A stretch of 64,000 nt of DNA from an uncultured Clostridia bacterium (GCA_934169925.1 CAKPOO010000002.1:62001-126000); one strand, 5' to 3'. Shown: positions 51,713 through 61,755, counted from the stretch's first letter. Notes: generated by a model not told the origin, from the letters alone. Numbers and translations: made by a program.

Positions 51713-52123
51713 ATGAAAAGAAAATTAGCTATAGATTATGGTGATGTAAGAGTAGGTCTTGCTATTTCTGATGAACTTGGTATAACAGCTCAAGGAATGG
51801 AAACTTTAGTGATAAATGGTAGTGAAAAAAACTTTTTTAAAGGTATTAGAAAAATTTTATCAGAATATGATATTGATACTATAGTTATTGGTTACCCAAA
51901 AAACATGAATGGTACAATGTCTGAAAAAACAAAAAAAGTTGATTCATTAATACCTGAACTTGAAAAAATGAATGTTAAAGTTGTAAAATGGGATGAAAGA
52001 CTTACAACTGTTTCAGCATACAAAACTATGAGAGAGTTAAATATTTCTCAAAAGTCTAAAAATAAATATGCTGATAAACTTGCAGCAACATATATTTTAG
52101 AAGGATATTTAAGTAGTATATAG
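51713..52123 (+). CDS. ruvX: Holliday junction resolvase-like RuvX (YqgF)
   Basis: A 136-aa RNase H-fold protein: AIDYGDVRVGLAISD, IVIGYPKNMNGT, VKWDERLTTVSA and the terminal DKLAAT..L. YqgF/RuvX acts in 16S rRNA processing and possibly as a resolvase. Adjacent to ireB as usual, with an AAGGTG site 8 bases downstream. Confidence 0.94.
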   Translation: MKRKLAIDYGDVRVGLAISDELGITAQGMETLVINGSEKNFFKGIRKILSEYDIDTIVIGYPKNMNGTMSEKTKKVDSLIPELEKMNVKVVKWDERLTTVSAYKTMRELNISQKSKNKYADKLAATYILEGYLSSI

Positions 52124-52157
52124 AAAAGAACCACAATTTTAAATTGTGGTTCTTTTT
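52124..52157. terminator. bidirectional terminator after ruvX
   Basis: AAAAGAACCACAATTT/AAATTGTGGTTCTTTT perfect stem with flanking A/T runs; it also serves the convergent HD gene. Confidence 0.9.
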
Positions 52158-52170
52158 AGAATATAAAAAA

Positions 52171-53454
52171 TTATTCTGTTACATTTTCTGGCATTTTTGT
52201 ATTATTGTGTTTATACAATGTTAAAACAATATTACTTATTGAGGAAATATGATATTTCATATTCTCAATTTGATCAGAATATTCTGGATATGTATCAATA
52301 CCAAAATCACAAAGAGGAAAAATATAATCATTAGATTCTTTAAGATATTCTGTTATTTCATCTTCTTCACATGACTTTAAAGTAGTGCAGGTATTAGCCC
52401 TATTAGAAAGTTTAATAAGCAAAGCTTTATAGTTTTGCTTTAAATTTTCATAATAGCTTTCAATTGGTATTTTTTCATGTTTTGACACCAAGTTTATAAG
52501 AGAAACAACTTCATGAGAAAGTCTATACTTATCCTCTAAAATAGTGCCTGGTCTTTGAATTTGACACTTTTTAAATACTTCATGCAAAAGAGCAGCTGCT
52601 AAAGTTTCATCATCATAAATTTTTAATGCTATTAAATATGATGCAACTCTTAAAGGATGAATAATAAAAGGATCCCCACTTTTACGCAACTGTCCTGCAT
52701 GTAATTTTTCACAAAGTGGAAGAGCAATTAAAGTATTAGTAAGATTTTTCCTTTTTGCAACACCTCTTATGTATTCAAAAGTCTTTCTGTAATAAGTATG
52801 ATCCTGTAAGTTTTCAAATTCATTATTTAGTAATGCATCTATTGTTTCGCAAATAGATACAATTTGGTATTTCATAATTGTAATTTGATTACTAAATTCA
52901 GGATAATACGTTTTACCGTATTTGCAAAGAGCGTAAATATATTCCTTAGTTTCTTTTACATACTTATTCATACGTTCTGGTGTAAATACAGACATTGTAG
53001 AGCAGTTATTTGCTCTATCTGAAAGTTTAATTAATAATGCATCCTTATTTTTACTAATATTTTCGTAATATTTATTTGCATCATAATTTGATTTATCTTT
53101 AGTAAGAAGACGCACAATATTTATTACTTCTCTTGAAATACCGTATTCTTCTTCTAAGATTTCACCATTTCTTGTTCTTTCAGGTTGATCTTCAATAACA
53201 TCATGCAAAATCGAAGCAGCACATATAACATCATTATCAATACCTAAATTTAATAAATATAACGTTACCATTAAAGGATGAATAATATATGGTTCACCAG
53301 AATCTCTAGTTTGACCACCATGGAAACGCATTGCTGCTGCAAGTGCAAGTGAAGTATTTGGCATATCAATGCTTGCATAACCTTTAATGTAGGTGTAAAT
53401 TTCTTCCCATTTTTGAGTTACTGAATTTTGTTCAAATTCTTCAAAATCATTCAT
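52171..53454 (-). CDS. tandem SpoT-type HD domain protein with a decayed second domain
   Basis: A 427-aa protein with two RelA/SpoT-hydrolase-like HD domains and no synthetase or TGS domain. Domain 1 (about 30-200) keeps H45, the H84-D85 pair in ILHDVIED and D146 in KLSDRANN. Domain 2 (about 240-415) aligns well but has HE (H291-E292) for HD and N351 for the distal Asp (KLSNRAN), so it is probably inactive and may be regulatory. It could be a (p)ppGpp hydrolase or act on another nucleotide. The ATG (53454, complement) is eight bases after GGGAGA; an extension to 53529 has no ribosome site. Confidence 0.8.
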   Translation of the reverse strand: MNDFEEFEQNSVTQKWEEIYTYIKGYASIDMPNTSLALAAAMRFHGGQTRDSGEPYIIHPLMVTLYLLNLGIDNDVICAASILHDVIEDQPERTRNGEILEEEYGISREVINIVRLLTKDKSNYDANKYYENISKNKDALLIKLSDRANNCSTMSVFTPERMNKYVKETKEYIYALCKYGKTYYPEFSNQITIMKYQIVSICETIDALLNNEFENLQDHTYYRKTFEYIRGVAKRKNLTNTLIALPLCEKLHAGQLRKSGDPFIIHPLRVASYLIALKIYDDETLAAALLHEVFKKCQIQRPGTILEDKYRLSHEVVSLINLVSKHEKIPIESYYENLKQNYKALLIKLSNRANTCTTLKSCEEDEITEYLKESNDYIFPLCDFGIDTYPEYSDQIENMKYHISSISNIVLTLYKHNNTKMPENVTE

Positions 53455-53583
53455 ATAAATTTCTCCCATTCTATTAATTAATAAAACATTACTACTAAAA
53501 TTACATAATATATTAACATAAAAATGCAATTATTGCAATAAAAATGATAGAGAAAATTTTAAAATAAAAAAGAACAAATGTAC

Positions 53584-53630
53584 TTGACAAAATTTAAATT
53601 AATATATATAATAGCTGTGAACAGAAGTTC
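53584..53630 (+). promoter_or_regulatory. recN promoter with LexA box
   Basis: TTGACA (53584-53589)-N17-TATAAT (53607-53612), then GAACAGAAGTTC (53619-53630), a perfect GAAC-N4-GTTC LexA box seven bases after the -10 box. Confidence 0.88.
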
Positions 53631-53648
53631 TTTTAAGAGGTGTGATAT

Positions 53649-55271
53649 ATGATAAGTAGTTTACACATAAAAAATATTGGTATAATTGATGATATAAATA
53701 TTGAATTTGAAGATGGACTAAATGTTATAACTGGTGAAACTGGTGCTGGAAAAAGTTTGATAATTGATTCTTTGAGTATTCTTTGTGGCTTAAGATTTTC
53801 AAAAGATTTTATTAGAAAAGGAGAAGAGTTTGCACTTGTAGAAGCTTCTTTTTTTGATAAGGGAGAGGAATTTGTAGTTTCAAGAAAGATATTTGAATCA
53901 GGTAAAAATATATGTAAAATTAATGGAGAACTTTGTACAGTTTCACAAATTAAAGAATGCTTAAGTTCAAGCATTGATTTTAATGAACAAGGTGAAAATT
54001 TTAACTTAATGAATAAATCAAAATATATTGAATTTTTAGATTTATTTTCAAAAGATGAAATAAAATGTGTAAAGGAAAAATACGATGAACTTTATACAAA
54101 ATATATAGATATAAAAAAAGAATTAAGTAAAAATTATGGAAATGATATAGAAAAAGAAAGAACATTAAGTTTACTTAAATATCAATTAAATGAAATACAA
54201 AATGCTGATTTAAAAATAGATGAAGATGTAGATCTTGAAAATAAAAGAAAGATCGCTGCAAATTCTGAAAAAATTTTTAATAGTTTAAATTTATCTTCAA
54301 CTATTATTTCAGATAAAATAATACAAGATTTAGATGAGGCTATAAAAGCATTAAATAAAATAAACAATTTAGATATAAGGTATCAAAATGAGTATTCTAA
54401 AATTCAAGATGCATATTATAATTTACAAGATGTATCTTCAAATTTATATGATTTTTCAAATGAAATTGAACTTAATATTTCTGATTTTTCTTCAATTGAA
54501 CAAAGACTTAATTTAATTTATGATTTAAAAAGAAAATATGGATCTTCTATAGAAGAAATTTTAAACTATAAAAATCAAGTTGAAAGTAAAATATCAGAAA
54601 TTGAAAATTTAGAACAATATATTTTAGATTTAAAGCAAAAACAAAATGAAATAACAAAAGAAATGTTTAAATTAGCCTCAAATATGAATGAAATTAGAAA
54701 TAAATCAGCAAAAATATTATCTGAAAATATAACAAAGAAATTTAAGTTACTTGAAATGTTTAATGCAAATTTAAATATTAAAGTTACTATGAATCAATCT
54801 AAAGATTTTAATAAAAATGGTTTAGATGAGGTTGAATTTTTAATAGCAACTAACTTAGGTAGTGATTACAAACCATTAGAAAAAATTGCATCTGGTGGCG
54901 AAATTTCTAGAATAATGCTTGCTATTAGAGCAGTAATTAATGAATTTGACTTTAATAACAAGATAATAATTTTTGATGAAATAGATACAGGAATTAGTGG
55001 TAAGGCAATAGTTGCTGTTTCTGATAATATAAAATCAATTTCTAAAACAAGTCAAGTTATTTGTGTTACACATCATGCTAATGTTGCTGCAAAAGCAAAT
55101 GCTAATTTCTTTGTTTTTAAGGAAAATATTGATGGAAAAACTGTTAGCAAAGTAAGAAAATTAAATAAAGAAGATTTAGTAAAAGAACTTGCAAGAATAA
55201 CATCAGGTAATAATGATACAAATTCAATTAACTATGCAAAAAGTCTTATATCAAATGAAAATATTGCTTAA
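53649..55271 (+). CDS. recN: DNA repair protein RecN
   Basis: A 540-aa SMC-like ATPase: Walker A GETGAGKS (29-36), a long coiled-coil middle, then ASGGEISRIMLAIR and the Walker B IIIFDEIDTGISG. RecN acts early in double-strand break repair. Slightly shorter than typical (about 555-570). ATG at 53649 behind AGAGGTG; SOS control as in other Gram-positive bacteria is supported by its LexA box. Confidence 0.96.
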   Translation: MISSLHIKNIGIIDDINIEFEDGLNVITGETGAGKSLIIDSLSILCGLRFSKDFIRKGEEFALVEASFFDKGEEFVVSRKIFESGKNICKINGELCTVSQIKECLSSSIDFNEQGENFNLMNKSKYIEFLDLFSKDEIKCVKEKYDELYTKYIDIKKELSKNYGNDIEKERTLSLLKYQLNEIQNADLKIDEDVDLENKRKIAANSEKIFNSLNLSSTIISDKIIQDLDEAIKALNKINNLDIRYQNEYSKIQDAYYNLQDVSSNLYDFSNEIELNISDFSSIEQRLNLIYDLKRKYGSSIEEILNYKNQVESKISEIENLEQYILDLKQKQNEITKEMFKLASNMNEIRNKSAKILSENITKKFKLLEMFNANLNIKVTMNQSKDFNKNGLDEVEFLIATNLGSDYKPLEKIASGGEISRIMLAIRAVINEFDFNNKIIIFDEIDTGISGKAIVAVSDNIKSISKTSQVICVTHHANVAAKANANFFVFKENIDGKTVSKVRKLNKEDLVKELARITSGNNDTNSINYAKSLISNENIA

Positions 55272-55345
55272 ATTTTAAAAATAACTATACAAAAATATAA
55301 AAATATAGTATAATTAATCTATCTTATTTTAAGGAGGATTATAAA

Positions 55346-55699
55346 ATGGATGAAAATAAAGAAATACAAGGTTGCACAGGTAGCTGTGGAACATGTGGAG
55401 GATGCGGAAGTTCAAGCGAAGATGAAAAAATGAGCCCAATTATAACTTTAACTGATGATGATGGTAATGATGTAAGATTTGAAATCTTAGATGTTGTTAT
55501 AATGCCTGACGAAAAAGAATACTTAGTAGTTAGCGAAGTAAAAGATGAAAACGTAGAAGGCGATGTTGAAGTTGTTATATTAGAAATAAAAGATGTTGAT
55601 GGAGAAGAAGTTTATGATACAGTTGTAGATGAAAAAATAGCTGAAGCTGTATTTGAAGAATTTGTTAGTCAACAAGAAGGCGAAGACGAAGAAGAATAA
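55346..55699 (+). CDS. DUF1292 (YrzB-like) protein with N-terminal cysteine cluster
   Basis: A 117-aa acidic protein. The DUF1292 core (about residues 32-95) reads ITLTDDDGNDVRFEILDVV and EYLVVSEV. An unusual N-terminal segment has four closely spaced cysteines (C10, C14, C17, C20) in a Gly/Ser-rich run, which could bind Zn or an Fe-S cluster, or be redox active. In B. subtilis yrzB lies directly after ruvX; here the HD gene and recN lie between. ATG behind AAGGAGG. Confidence 0.75.
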   Translation: MDENKEIQGCTGSCGTCGGCGSSSEDEKMSPIITLTDDDGNDVRFEILDVVIMPDEKEYLVVSEVKDENVEGDVEVVILEIKDVDGEEVYDTVVDEKIAEAVFEEFVSQQEGEDEEE

Positions 55700-55710
55700 T
55701 ATAATAATAG

Positions 55711-55741
55711 AAGAGTGTAATTATCAGTTGCACTCTTTTTT
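55711..55741 (+). terminator. DUF1292 gene terminator
   Basis: AAGAGTGTAA/TTGCACTCTT stem (one G-T pair) with a seven-base loop and T run. Confidence 0.85.
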
Positions 55742-55810
55742 GAGCTTTTTTAAACATGAGCATATTTATTTTTTTACTAAAATATGGTATAATTTTTCAA
55801 GGTGATTTAA

Positions 55811-57070
55811 ATGGAAAATGGATTAAAATATTATGGAATATCAGACAAAATTCAAAATTTGTCAAATGAAGTAGAAGAAGAATTAGGAATGTCATTTGAT
55901 GAATTTGAAGATGTCAGTTTATATAACCAAGCAAAAGTATTAAAAGCTTTTCAAGATGCAAATGTATCACAAATGCATTTTGGAAAAACTACAGGATATG
56001 GATATAATGACATTGGAAGAGAAGCTATTGAAAAGATTTATGCACAAATTTTTAAAGCAGAAAGCGCATTAGTTAGAGTGCAATTTGTAAATGGGACACA
56101 TGCAATAGCTACAACTTTAAAATCAATTCTTATGCCTGGAGAAAAATTACTTGCAATAACTGGAACTCCATATGATACTTTGTGTGAAGTAATAGGAATA
56201 AAAGATTCACCAAAATCCTTAAAAAGTTATGGTATAGAGTATGATCAAATAGATTTAATTAATCAAAATAATATAGATATAGACAGAGTTTGTGATTACT
56301 TAAGAAATAATAAAGTAAAGGCGATACATATGCAAAGATCTAGAGGATATGCATTAAGGAACGCTTTTACAATTGATGAGTTAAAAAATGCAATTGAAAG
56401 AATAAGGCAAGTTGATAAAGAAGTAATAATTATGGTTGATAATTGTTACGGTGAATTTGTTGAAAAACAAGAACCAATTGAAATTGGTGCAGATATTTGC
56501 TGTGGTAGTTTAATAAAAAACATCGGTGGAGGTCTTTGTGAAACTGGAGGATATATTGTAGGTAGAAAAGATTTAATCGATCTTTGTGGATATACTTTAA
56601 CTTGTCCAGGTATTGGTGCAGAATGTGGTGCTACTATGGGACAAAATAGAAATATGTTACAAGGATTGTTTATGGCTCCTGTTGTAACAAAAAATGCTTT
56701 AAAAGCTGCTACATTTTCAGCTTTACTTTTAAGTAAATTAAATTTTGAAGTATTTCCAGATCCTTTTACAAAAAGAGGTGATATAGTAGAATCTATTATA
56801 TTTAATGATGAAGAAAAGATGATAAAATTTGTACAAGGTATTCAAAAAGCATCTCCAGTTGATAGTAGTGCAGTACCATATCCATGGGATATGCCTGGAT
56901 ATGATGATAAAGTTATAATGGCTGCAGGTACTTTTATAGAGGGAGCATCAATTGAACTTTCAGCAGATGGCCCAATAAGAGCACCATATGTAGCATATAT
57001 GCAAGGAGGTCTAACATACGAATCTGCAAAAATTGCAATTTGCTTTGCAGCAGATAATATGTTAAAGTAA
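55811..57070 (+). CDS. methionine gamma-lyase family protein (YnbB/aluminium resistance family)
   Basis: A 419-aa PLP-dependent enzyme of the PF06838 family, with HFGKTTGYGYNDIGRE at the N-terminus, the PLP lysine in CGSLIKNIGGG (K236) and the C-terminal PYVAYMQGGLTYES. The family is related to cystathionine lyases; the exact reaction is not settled. Its ATG has an AAGGTGA site. A flavoprotein gene follows after 3 bases. Confidence 0.88.
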   Translation: MENGLKYYGISDKIQNLSNEVEEELGMSFDEFEDVSLYNQAKVLKAFQDANVSQMHFGKTTGYGYNDIGREAIEKIYAQIFKAESALVRVQFVNGTHAIATTLKSILMPGEKLLAITGTPYDTLCEVIGIKDSPKSLKSYGIEYDQIDLINQNNIDIDRVCDYLRNNKVKAIHMQRSRGYALRNAFTIDELKNAIERIRQVDKEVIIMVDNCYGEFVEKQEPIEIGADICCGSLIKNIGGGLCETGGYIVGRKDLIDLCGYTLTCPGIGAECGATMGQNRNMLQGLFMAPVVTKNALKAATFSALLLSKLNFEVFPDPFTKRGDIVESIIFNDEEKMIKFVQGIQKASPVDSSAVPYPWDMPGYDDKVIMAAGTFIEGASIELSADGPIRAPYVAYMQGGLTYESAKIAICFAADNMLK

Positions 57071-57073
57071 ATT

Positions 57074-58309
57074 ATGAAAGTTATAGTAATAGGTGGAGGA
57101 GCTGCAGGAATGATTGCAGCTATTACCTCTGCAAAAGAAGGAAATGATGTAACAATTGTTGAAAAAACAGCATCTCTTGGAAATAAATTAAAAATTACTG
57201 GAAAAGGTAGATGTAATTTAACTTTTGATGGTGATTTGGAAGATTTTAAGAAAAATGTAGTAAAAAACTACAAATTTATGTATAGTTCATATTCAAATTT
57301 TAATAATAAAGATGTTGAAAAATATTTTAATGATTTAGGTATTAATACTAAAGTTGAACGTGGTGGAAGAATATTTCCTGTAAGTGATAAAGCAACAGAT
57401 GTTGTAAGAGCTTTAGAAAATGAAATAAAAAAATTAAATATAAAAGTATTGTATAATTCATCATTAAATGATATACTATCAGATAATTGTACTGTTGTTG
57501 GTGTGTTAGTTAATAATAAAAAAATTGAATGTGATAAATGTATTATTGCAACTGGTGGTAAGTCTTATCCTGTTACAGGTAGTACAGGTGATGGTTATTA
57601 TTTAGCAAAAAAATTAGGACATGATATAGTAAAAATATTACCAGGACTTATTCCATTAAAATCTGATGATAAATGTTGTGTTAGTTTGCAAGGGTTATCT
57701 TTAAGAAATGTTACTTTAAAAATTTTCGATGGAAATGAAAAGATTTATGAAGAATTTGGAGAAATGATGTTTTCTCATTTTGGAATAACTGGACCTATAG
57801 TTTTAAGCTCAAGTAGTAAATTAAATAGAGTGGAAAATGTTGATGAAAAGCTTAAGGAACATAAAATTAAAGCTGTAATTGATTTAAAACCAGCTTTGGA
57901 TATAGATAAATTAGATAAAAGAATTTGTAGAGATTTTGAAAAATTTTCAAATAAAGAATTTAAAAATGCTTTAGATGAATTGTTACCAAAAAAGTTGATA
58001 CCTATCATTTTAAAAAGAAGTAATATTGATTGTGATAAAAAAGTACATCAAATAACAAAAGAAGAAAGAAAAAATTTAGTTAATTTAATAAAAAATTTCA
58101 AAATAAACATAACTGGCTTTATGCCAATTGATCTTGCAATAATAACTTGTGGAGGGGTTAATGTAAAACAAATTAATCCGAAAACTATGGAATCTAAATT
58201 AATAAATGGTTTATATTTTGCAGGGGAAATATTAGATGTTGATGCATATACTGGAGGATTTAATTTACAAATTGCATTTTCAACTGGTGTTGCAGCTGGT
58301 AAAAATTAA
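57074..58309 (+). CDS. YhiN/HI0933-family FAD-dependent oxidoreductase
   Basis: A 411-aa flavoprotein: N-terminal dinucleotide-binding loop VIGGGAAGMIAA (5-16), KITGKGRCNLT, CIIATGGKSYPVTGSTGDGY, FSHFGITGP and the C-terminal FAGEILDVDAYTGGFNLQIA. All are typical of the HI0933-like group (related to BaiN). Function of most members is unproven. It starts 3 bases after the preceding gene without a strong ribosome site, so translation is likely coupled. Confidence 0.9.
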   Translation: MKVIVIGGGAAGMIAAITSAKEGNDVTIVEKTASLGNKLKITGKGRCNLTFDGDLEDFKKNVVKNYKFMYSSYSNFNNKDVEKYFNDLGINTKVERGGRIFPVSDKATDVVRALENEIKKLNIKVLYNSSLNDILSDNCTVVGVLVNNKKIECDKCIIATGGKSYPVTGSTGDGYYLAKKLGHDIVKILPGLIPLKSDDKCCVSLQGLSLRNVTLKIFDGNEKIYEEFGEMMFSHFGITGPIVLSSSSKLNRVENVDEKLKEHKIKAVIDLKPALDIDKLDKRICRDFEKFSNKEFKNALDELLPKKLIPIILKRSNIDCDKKVHQITKEERKNLVNLIKNFKINITGFMPIDLAIITCGGVNVKQINPKTMESKLINGLYFAGEILDVDAYTGGFNLQIAFSTGVAAGKN

Positions 58310-58335
58310 TTGATATAAGGAGGGGTTTGTATATT

Positions 58336-59523
58336 ATGGAAGAAAAAATTTATATGAAAGAAAAAAAGAAAATGCCTCAAACTGTAGTTGTTTTAATAGT
58401 AGCAATTATTGGGGCAATAATAGGTAGTTTATTTACATATGCTTTAATAAAAGATAAAGTAAATGGTAGTGATATAGCAAGTTCTAGTTCAAATACTGAT
58501 GGTTCGAAAGTTATAACTATTGAAGGTTCAACTGATAGTCCAGTTGTAGCAATGGCACAAAAAGCTTCACCTTCAGTTGTTGTTATTAATGTAACTTACA
58601 CAACTCAAACATATAACTTTTTTAATATGTTTGGAAATAATGGTAATAATTTATCTCAAGAATCTTCAGAAGAAGGTTCAGGAATAATTTATTCACAAGA
58701 TGGTTATATTATAACAAACTATCACGTTATTCAATCTGCTGTAGGAAATGATACAGCAAAAATAACAGTTACATTACCTAATGATGAAACTGAATATGAA
58801 GCTAAAATAATAGGTGGAGATGAAACTACTGATTTAGCAGTTATAAAAATTGATAAAACTGGATTAACAGCTGCTGAATTTGGAGAATCATCAAATTTAA
58901 ATGTTGGTGAACTTGTAGCAGTTATAGGAAATCCTTATGGAAAAGAATTTGCAAATAGTGTTACTGTTGGATATATTTCAGCTTTAAATAGAAAGTTAAC
59001 AATATCAGGTAGAACATATAACTTAATTCAAACAGATGCCGCTATAAACGCTGGTAATAGTGGTGGTGCCTTAGTTAATAATAAAGGTCAAGTAATAGGT
59101 ATTAGTTCAGCAAAAATTTCATCTACTGATGTAGAAGGTATGTGTTTTGCAATTCCAATTGATGAAGCACTTCCAATTATAAAAGAATTAATTTCAGATG
59201 GTAAAATTACAAGACCATATATTGGTATAGTAGGTATGAATGTTACAGAAACAATGGCAAAAATGTATAACTTACAAGAAGGTGTTTATGTTTATAGCAT
59301 TGATGAAAACTCACCAGCTTCTAAAGTAAACTTAAAAAAAGGTGATGTTGTAACAGCAATTGATTCTACCGAAATTACTACTATGGAAGAATTAAATGAA
59401 ATAAAAAATAAAAAGAAAATTGGTGATAAAGTAACTTTAACAGTAGATAGAGCCGGAGAAAAAATAAATGTTGAAGTTGTATTAGAAGCTAATACAAATA
59501 GTAATAAAAATACTACAAACTAA
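58336..59523 (+). CDS. htrA: HtrA/DegP-type membrane-anchored serine protease
   Basis: A 395-aa protein with a membrane anchor (about 16-38), a trypsin-like domain with H130 (NYHV), D166 (TTDLAV) and S242 (GNSGGA), and one C-terminal PDZ domain (about 295-380). It handles misfolded exported proteins. The ATG at 58336 follows AAGGAGGGG; an in-frame TTG at 58327 lies next to that site. It has a single-gene terminator. Confidence 0.95.
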   Translation: MEEKIYMKEKKKMPQTVVVLIVAIIGAIIGSLFTYALIKDKVNGSDIASSSSNTDGSKVITIEGSTDSPVVAMAQKASPSVVVINVTYTTQTYNFFNMFGNNGNNLSQESSEEGSGIIYSQDGYIITNYHVIQSAVGNDTAKITVTLPNDETEYEAKIIGGDETTDLAVIKIDKTGLTAAEFGESSNLNVGELVAVIGNPYGKEFANSVTVGYISALNRKLTISGRTYNLIQTDAAINAGNSGGALVNNKGQVIGISSAKISSTDVEGMCFAIPIDEALPIIKELISDGKITRPYIGIVGMNVTETMAKMYNLQEGVYVYSIDENSPASKVNLKKGDVVTAIDSTEITTMEELNEIKNKKKIGDKVTLTVDRAGEKINVEVVLEANTNSNKNTTN

Positions 59524-59528
59524 ATATG

Positions 59529-59559
59529 AAAAAGGATAAACTTTGTTTATCCTTTTTTT
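59529..59559 (+). terminator. htrA terminator
   Basis: AAAAAGGATAAAC/GTTTATCCTTTTT stem with a short TTT loop and T run. Confidence 0.87.
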
Positions 59560-59592
59560 ATGCATTTTTCAAAATTCTACAAATATACTTTC

Positions 59593-59621
59593 TTGAAAAT
59601 GGATCTGTTATATAGTATAAT
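59593..59621 (+). promoter_or_regulatory. topB promoter
   Basis: TTGAAA-N17-TATAAT, 27 bases before the topB ATG. Confidence 0.8.
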
Positions 59622-59647
59622 TGGTATATAAATTGAGAGGTTTGTTA

Positions 59648-61669
59648 ATGGGCAAAAAAGTAATAATAGCAGAAAAACCAAGTGTTGCTAAGGAATTTGC
59701 AAAAGTATTAAAAATAAATGGAAAAAATAATAACGGATATATAGAATCAGAGGACTATATTGTAACATGGTGTGTAGGTCATCTTGTTACAATGAGTTAT
59801 CCAGAAAAATATGATGAAAAACTAAGAGTGTGGAGCTTAAGTACATTACCTTTTATTCCAAAAGAGTATAAATATGAAGTTATTGATTCAGTTTCAAAAC
59901 AATTTGAAATTGTAAAAAATATTTTAACAAGAGAAGACGTTGATACAATATATGTTTGTACCGACTCAGGAAGAGAGGGAGAATATATTTATAGACTTGT
60001 TGACAATATGTGTGGTTGTCCAAATAAAGAAAAAAGAAGAGTTTGGATTGATTCTCAAACAGAAGAAGCTATTTTAAATGGTATTAAAGATGCTAAATTA
60101 TTAAATGAATATGATAATTTATCTGATTCAGCATATTTAAGAGCAAAGGAAGATTATCTAATGGGAATAAATTTTTCAAGATTATTATCTTTAGGGTATG
60201 GCAGAGATTTAGCAAAAAGATTAGGTGATGAAAAAGCAGTAATTTCAGTTGGTCGTGTTATGACTTGTGTACTTGGAATGATTGTAAGAAGAGAAAGAGA
60301 AATCAGAAATTTTAAAAAAGTTAGTTATTACAAAGTACAATCTAGTTTTAAAAATGGTGAAAAAGAATTTGATGCAGAGTGGAAAGTAAGTAATGATTCA
60401 AGGTATTTTGAATCTCCTAAGTTATATAACGAAAGTGGATTTAATAAAAAAGAAGATGCAAATGAACAAATTGAGTATATAACAAATTGTGGGATAAAAC
60501 CTATTGTTAAAGAAGTTACAAAAAAAGACTCAAATGAAAAACCACCTCTTCTTTTTAACCTTGCAGAAATTCAAAATGAATGCTCAAAAAGATTTAAAAT
60601 TAGTCCTGATGAAACATTGCAAGTAATACAAGATTTATATGAAAGAAAACTTGTTACATACCCAAGAACTGATGCAAGGGTACTTTCTACTGCTGTTGCA
60701 AAAACAATAGCAAATAATTTAAATGGATTATATAAATCAAACTTAGATGCATCTATAAAAAAATTTGTTGATAAGATGATAAAGGAAAAATATAATATAA
60801 AATTAGATGCAAAATCTAAATATGTAGATGATTCTAAGATCACAGATCACTATGCTATAATTCCAACTGGCCAAGGATTTGAAAATTATTCTAAGTTAAA
60901 TCCACTTCAAAAAGGAGTTTTCCATACAATTGTAAAAAGATTTCTTTGTATATTTTATCCTAATGCAAAATATAGTAGAGTAAGTGTTACTGTAGCTGTT
61001 GATAAAGAAGAATTTAATGCAAGTGGTAGAGTATGTAAAGATGAAGGATATTTAGAGGTATTAAAAATTGATAAAGATGATGATTTAAATATCCGTAATT
61101 TTGCAAGAAATGGAACTTTAAAGGTTGATAATTTAAAAGAAAATGAACTAGAAGAAGTAAAAGAAATTGAAGAAAAAAATGATTTAGATGTACTTGCTAC
61201 CTTAAAAAAGGGAATGGAGTTAACACTTTCAAAATCAAGTATAAAAGAATCAGAGACATCACCTCCAAGTAGATATTCATCAGGTACTATGATTCTTGCT
61301 ATGGAAAATGCAGGCAAACTAATTGAGGATGATGTTTTAAGAGAACAAATAAAATCTCAAGGAATTGGAACTAGTGCAACACGTGCAGAAATTATAAAAA
61401 AACTTGTTAGAATCGACTATATAAATATAAATAATAAAACACAAATATTAACTCCAACAAAAAGAGGAGAAGAAGTTTTTGATATAATGGTAAAAACAAT
61501 GCCTGATTTATTAAATGCTGAACTTACTGCAAGTTGGGAAAAAGGACTTAATATGGTTGCAGAAGGTAAGATTACATCGCAAGAATTCTTAACTAAGCTT
61601 GAATCATATATTAGAAATAAGGTTGTAAAATATAAAAATGAAAGAAATAGATACTTATATGGATATTAA
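59648..61669 (+). CDS. topB: DNA topoisomerase III
   Basis: A 673-aa type IA topoisomerase of the TopB type: KVIIAEKPSVAKEFAKVL, the toprim CTDSGREGEYIYRLV, SVGRVMTCVLGMI, active-site Tyr in LVTYPRTDAR, and GTSATRAEII. No zinc ribbons are present. It decatenates DNA and resolves recombination intermediates. The ATG at 59648 lies after GAGAGG; an in-frame upstream extension starts inside the -10 box. Single-gene unit. Confidence 0.94.
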   Translation: MGKKVIIAEKPSVAKEFAKVLKINGKNNNGYIESEDYIVTWCVGHLVTMSYPEKYDEKLRVWSLSTLPFIPKEYKYEVIDSVSKQFEIVKNILTREDVDTIYVCTDSGREGEYIYRLVDNMCGCPNKEKRRVWIDSQTEEAILNGIKDAKLLNEYDNLSDSAYLRAKEDYLMGINFSRLLSLGYGRDLAKRLGDEKAVISVGRVMTCVLGMIVRREREIRNFKKVSYYKVQSSFKNGEKEFDAEWKVSNDSRYFESPKLYNESGFNKKEDANEQIEYITNCGIKPIVKEVTKKDSNEKPPLLFNLAEIQNECSKRFKISPDETLQVIQDLYERKLVTYPRTDARVLSTAVAKTIANNLNGLYKSNLDASIKKFVDKMIKEKYNIKLDAKSKYVDDSKITDHYAIIPTGQGFENYSKLNPLQKGVFHTIVKRFLCIFYPNAKYSRVSVTVAVDKEEFNASGRVCKDEGYLEVLKIDKDDDLNIRNFARNGTLKVDNLKENELEEVKEIEEKNDLDVLATLKKGMELTLSKSSIKESETSPPSRYSSGTMILAMENAGKLIEDDVLREQIKSQGIGTSATRAEIIKKLVRIDYININNKTQILTPTKRGEEVFDIMVKTMPDLLNAELTASWEKGLNMVAEGKITSQEFLTKLESYIRNKVVKYKNERNRYLYGY

Positions 61670-61701
61670 ATTAAATTTAATTATTATTTATATATCTTAG
61701 A

Positions 61702-61729
61702 TTGATTTTTTTATATTTTATTGTATAAT
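61702..61729 (+). promoter_or_regulatory. frr promoter
   Basis: TTGATT-N16-TATAAT, 26 bases before the frr ATG. Confidence 0.7.
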
Positions 61730-61755
61730 ATTAATGTGTTAAAAGGAGAATGATT

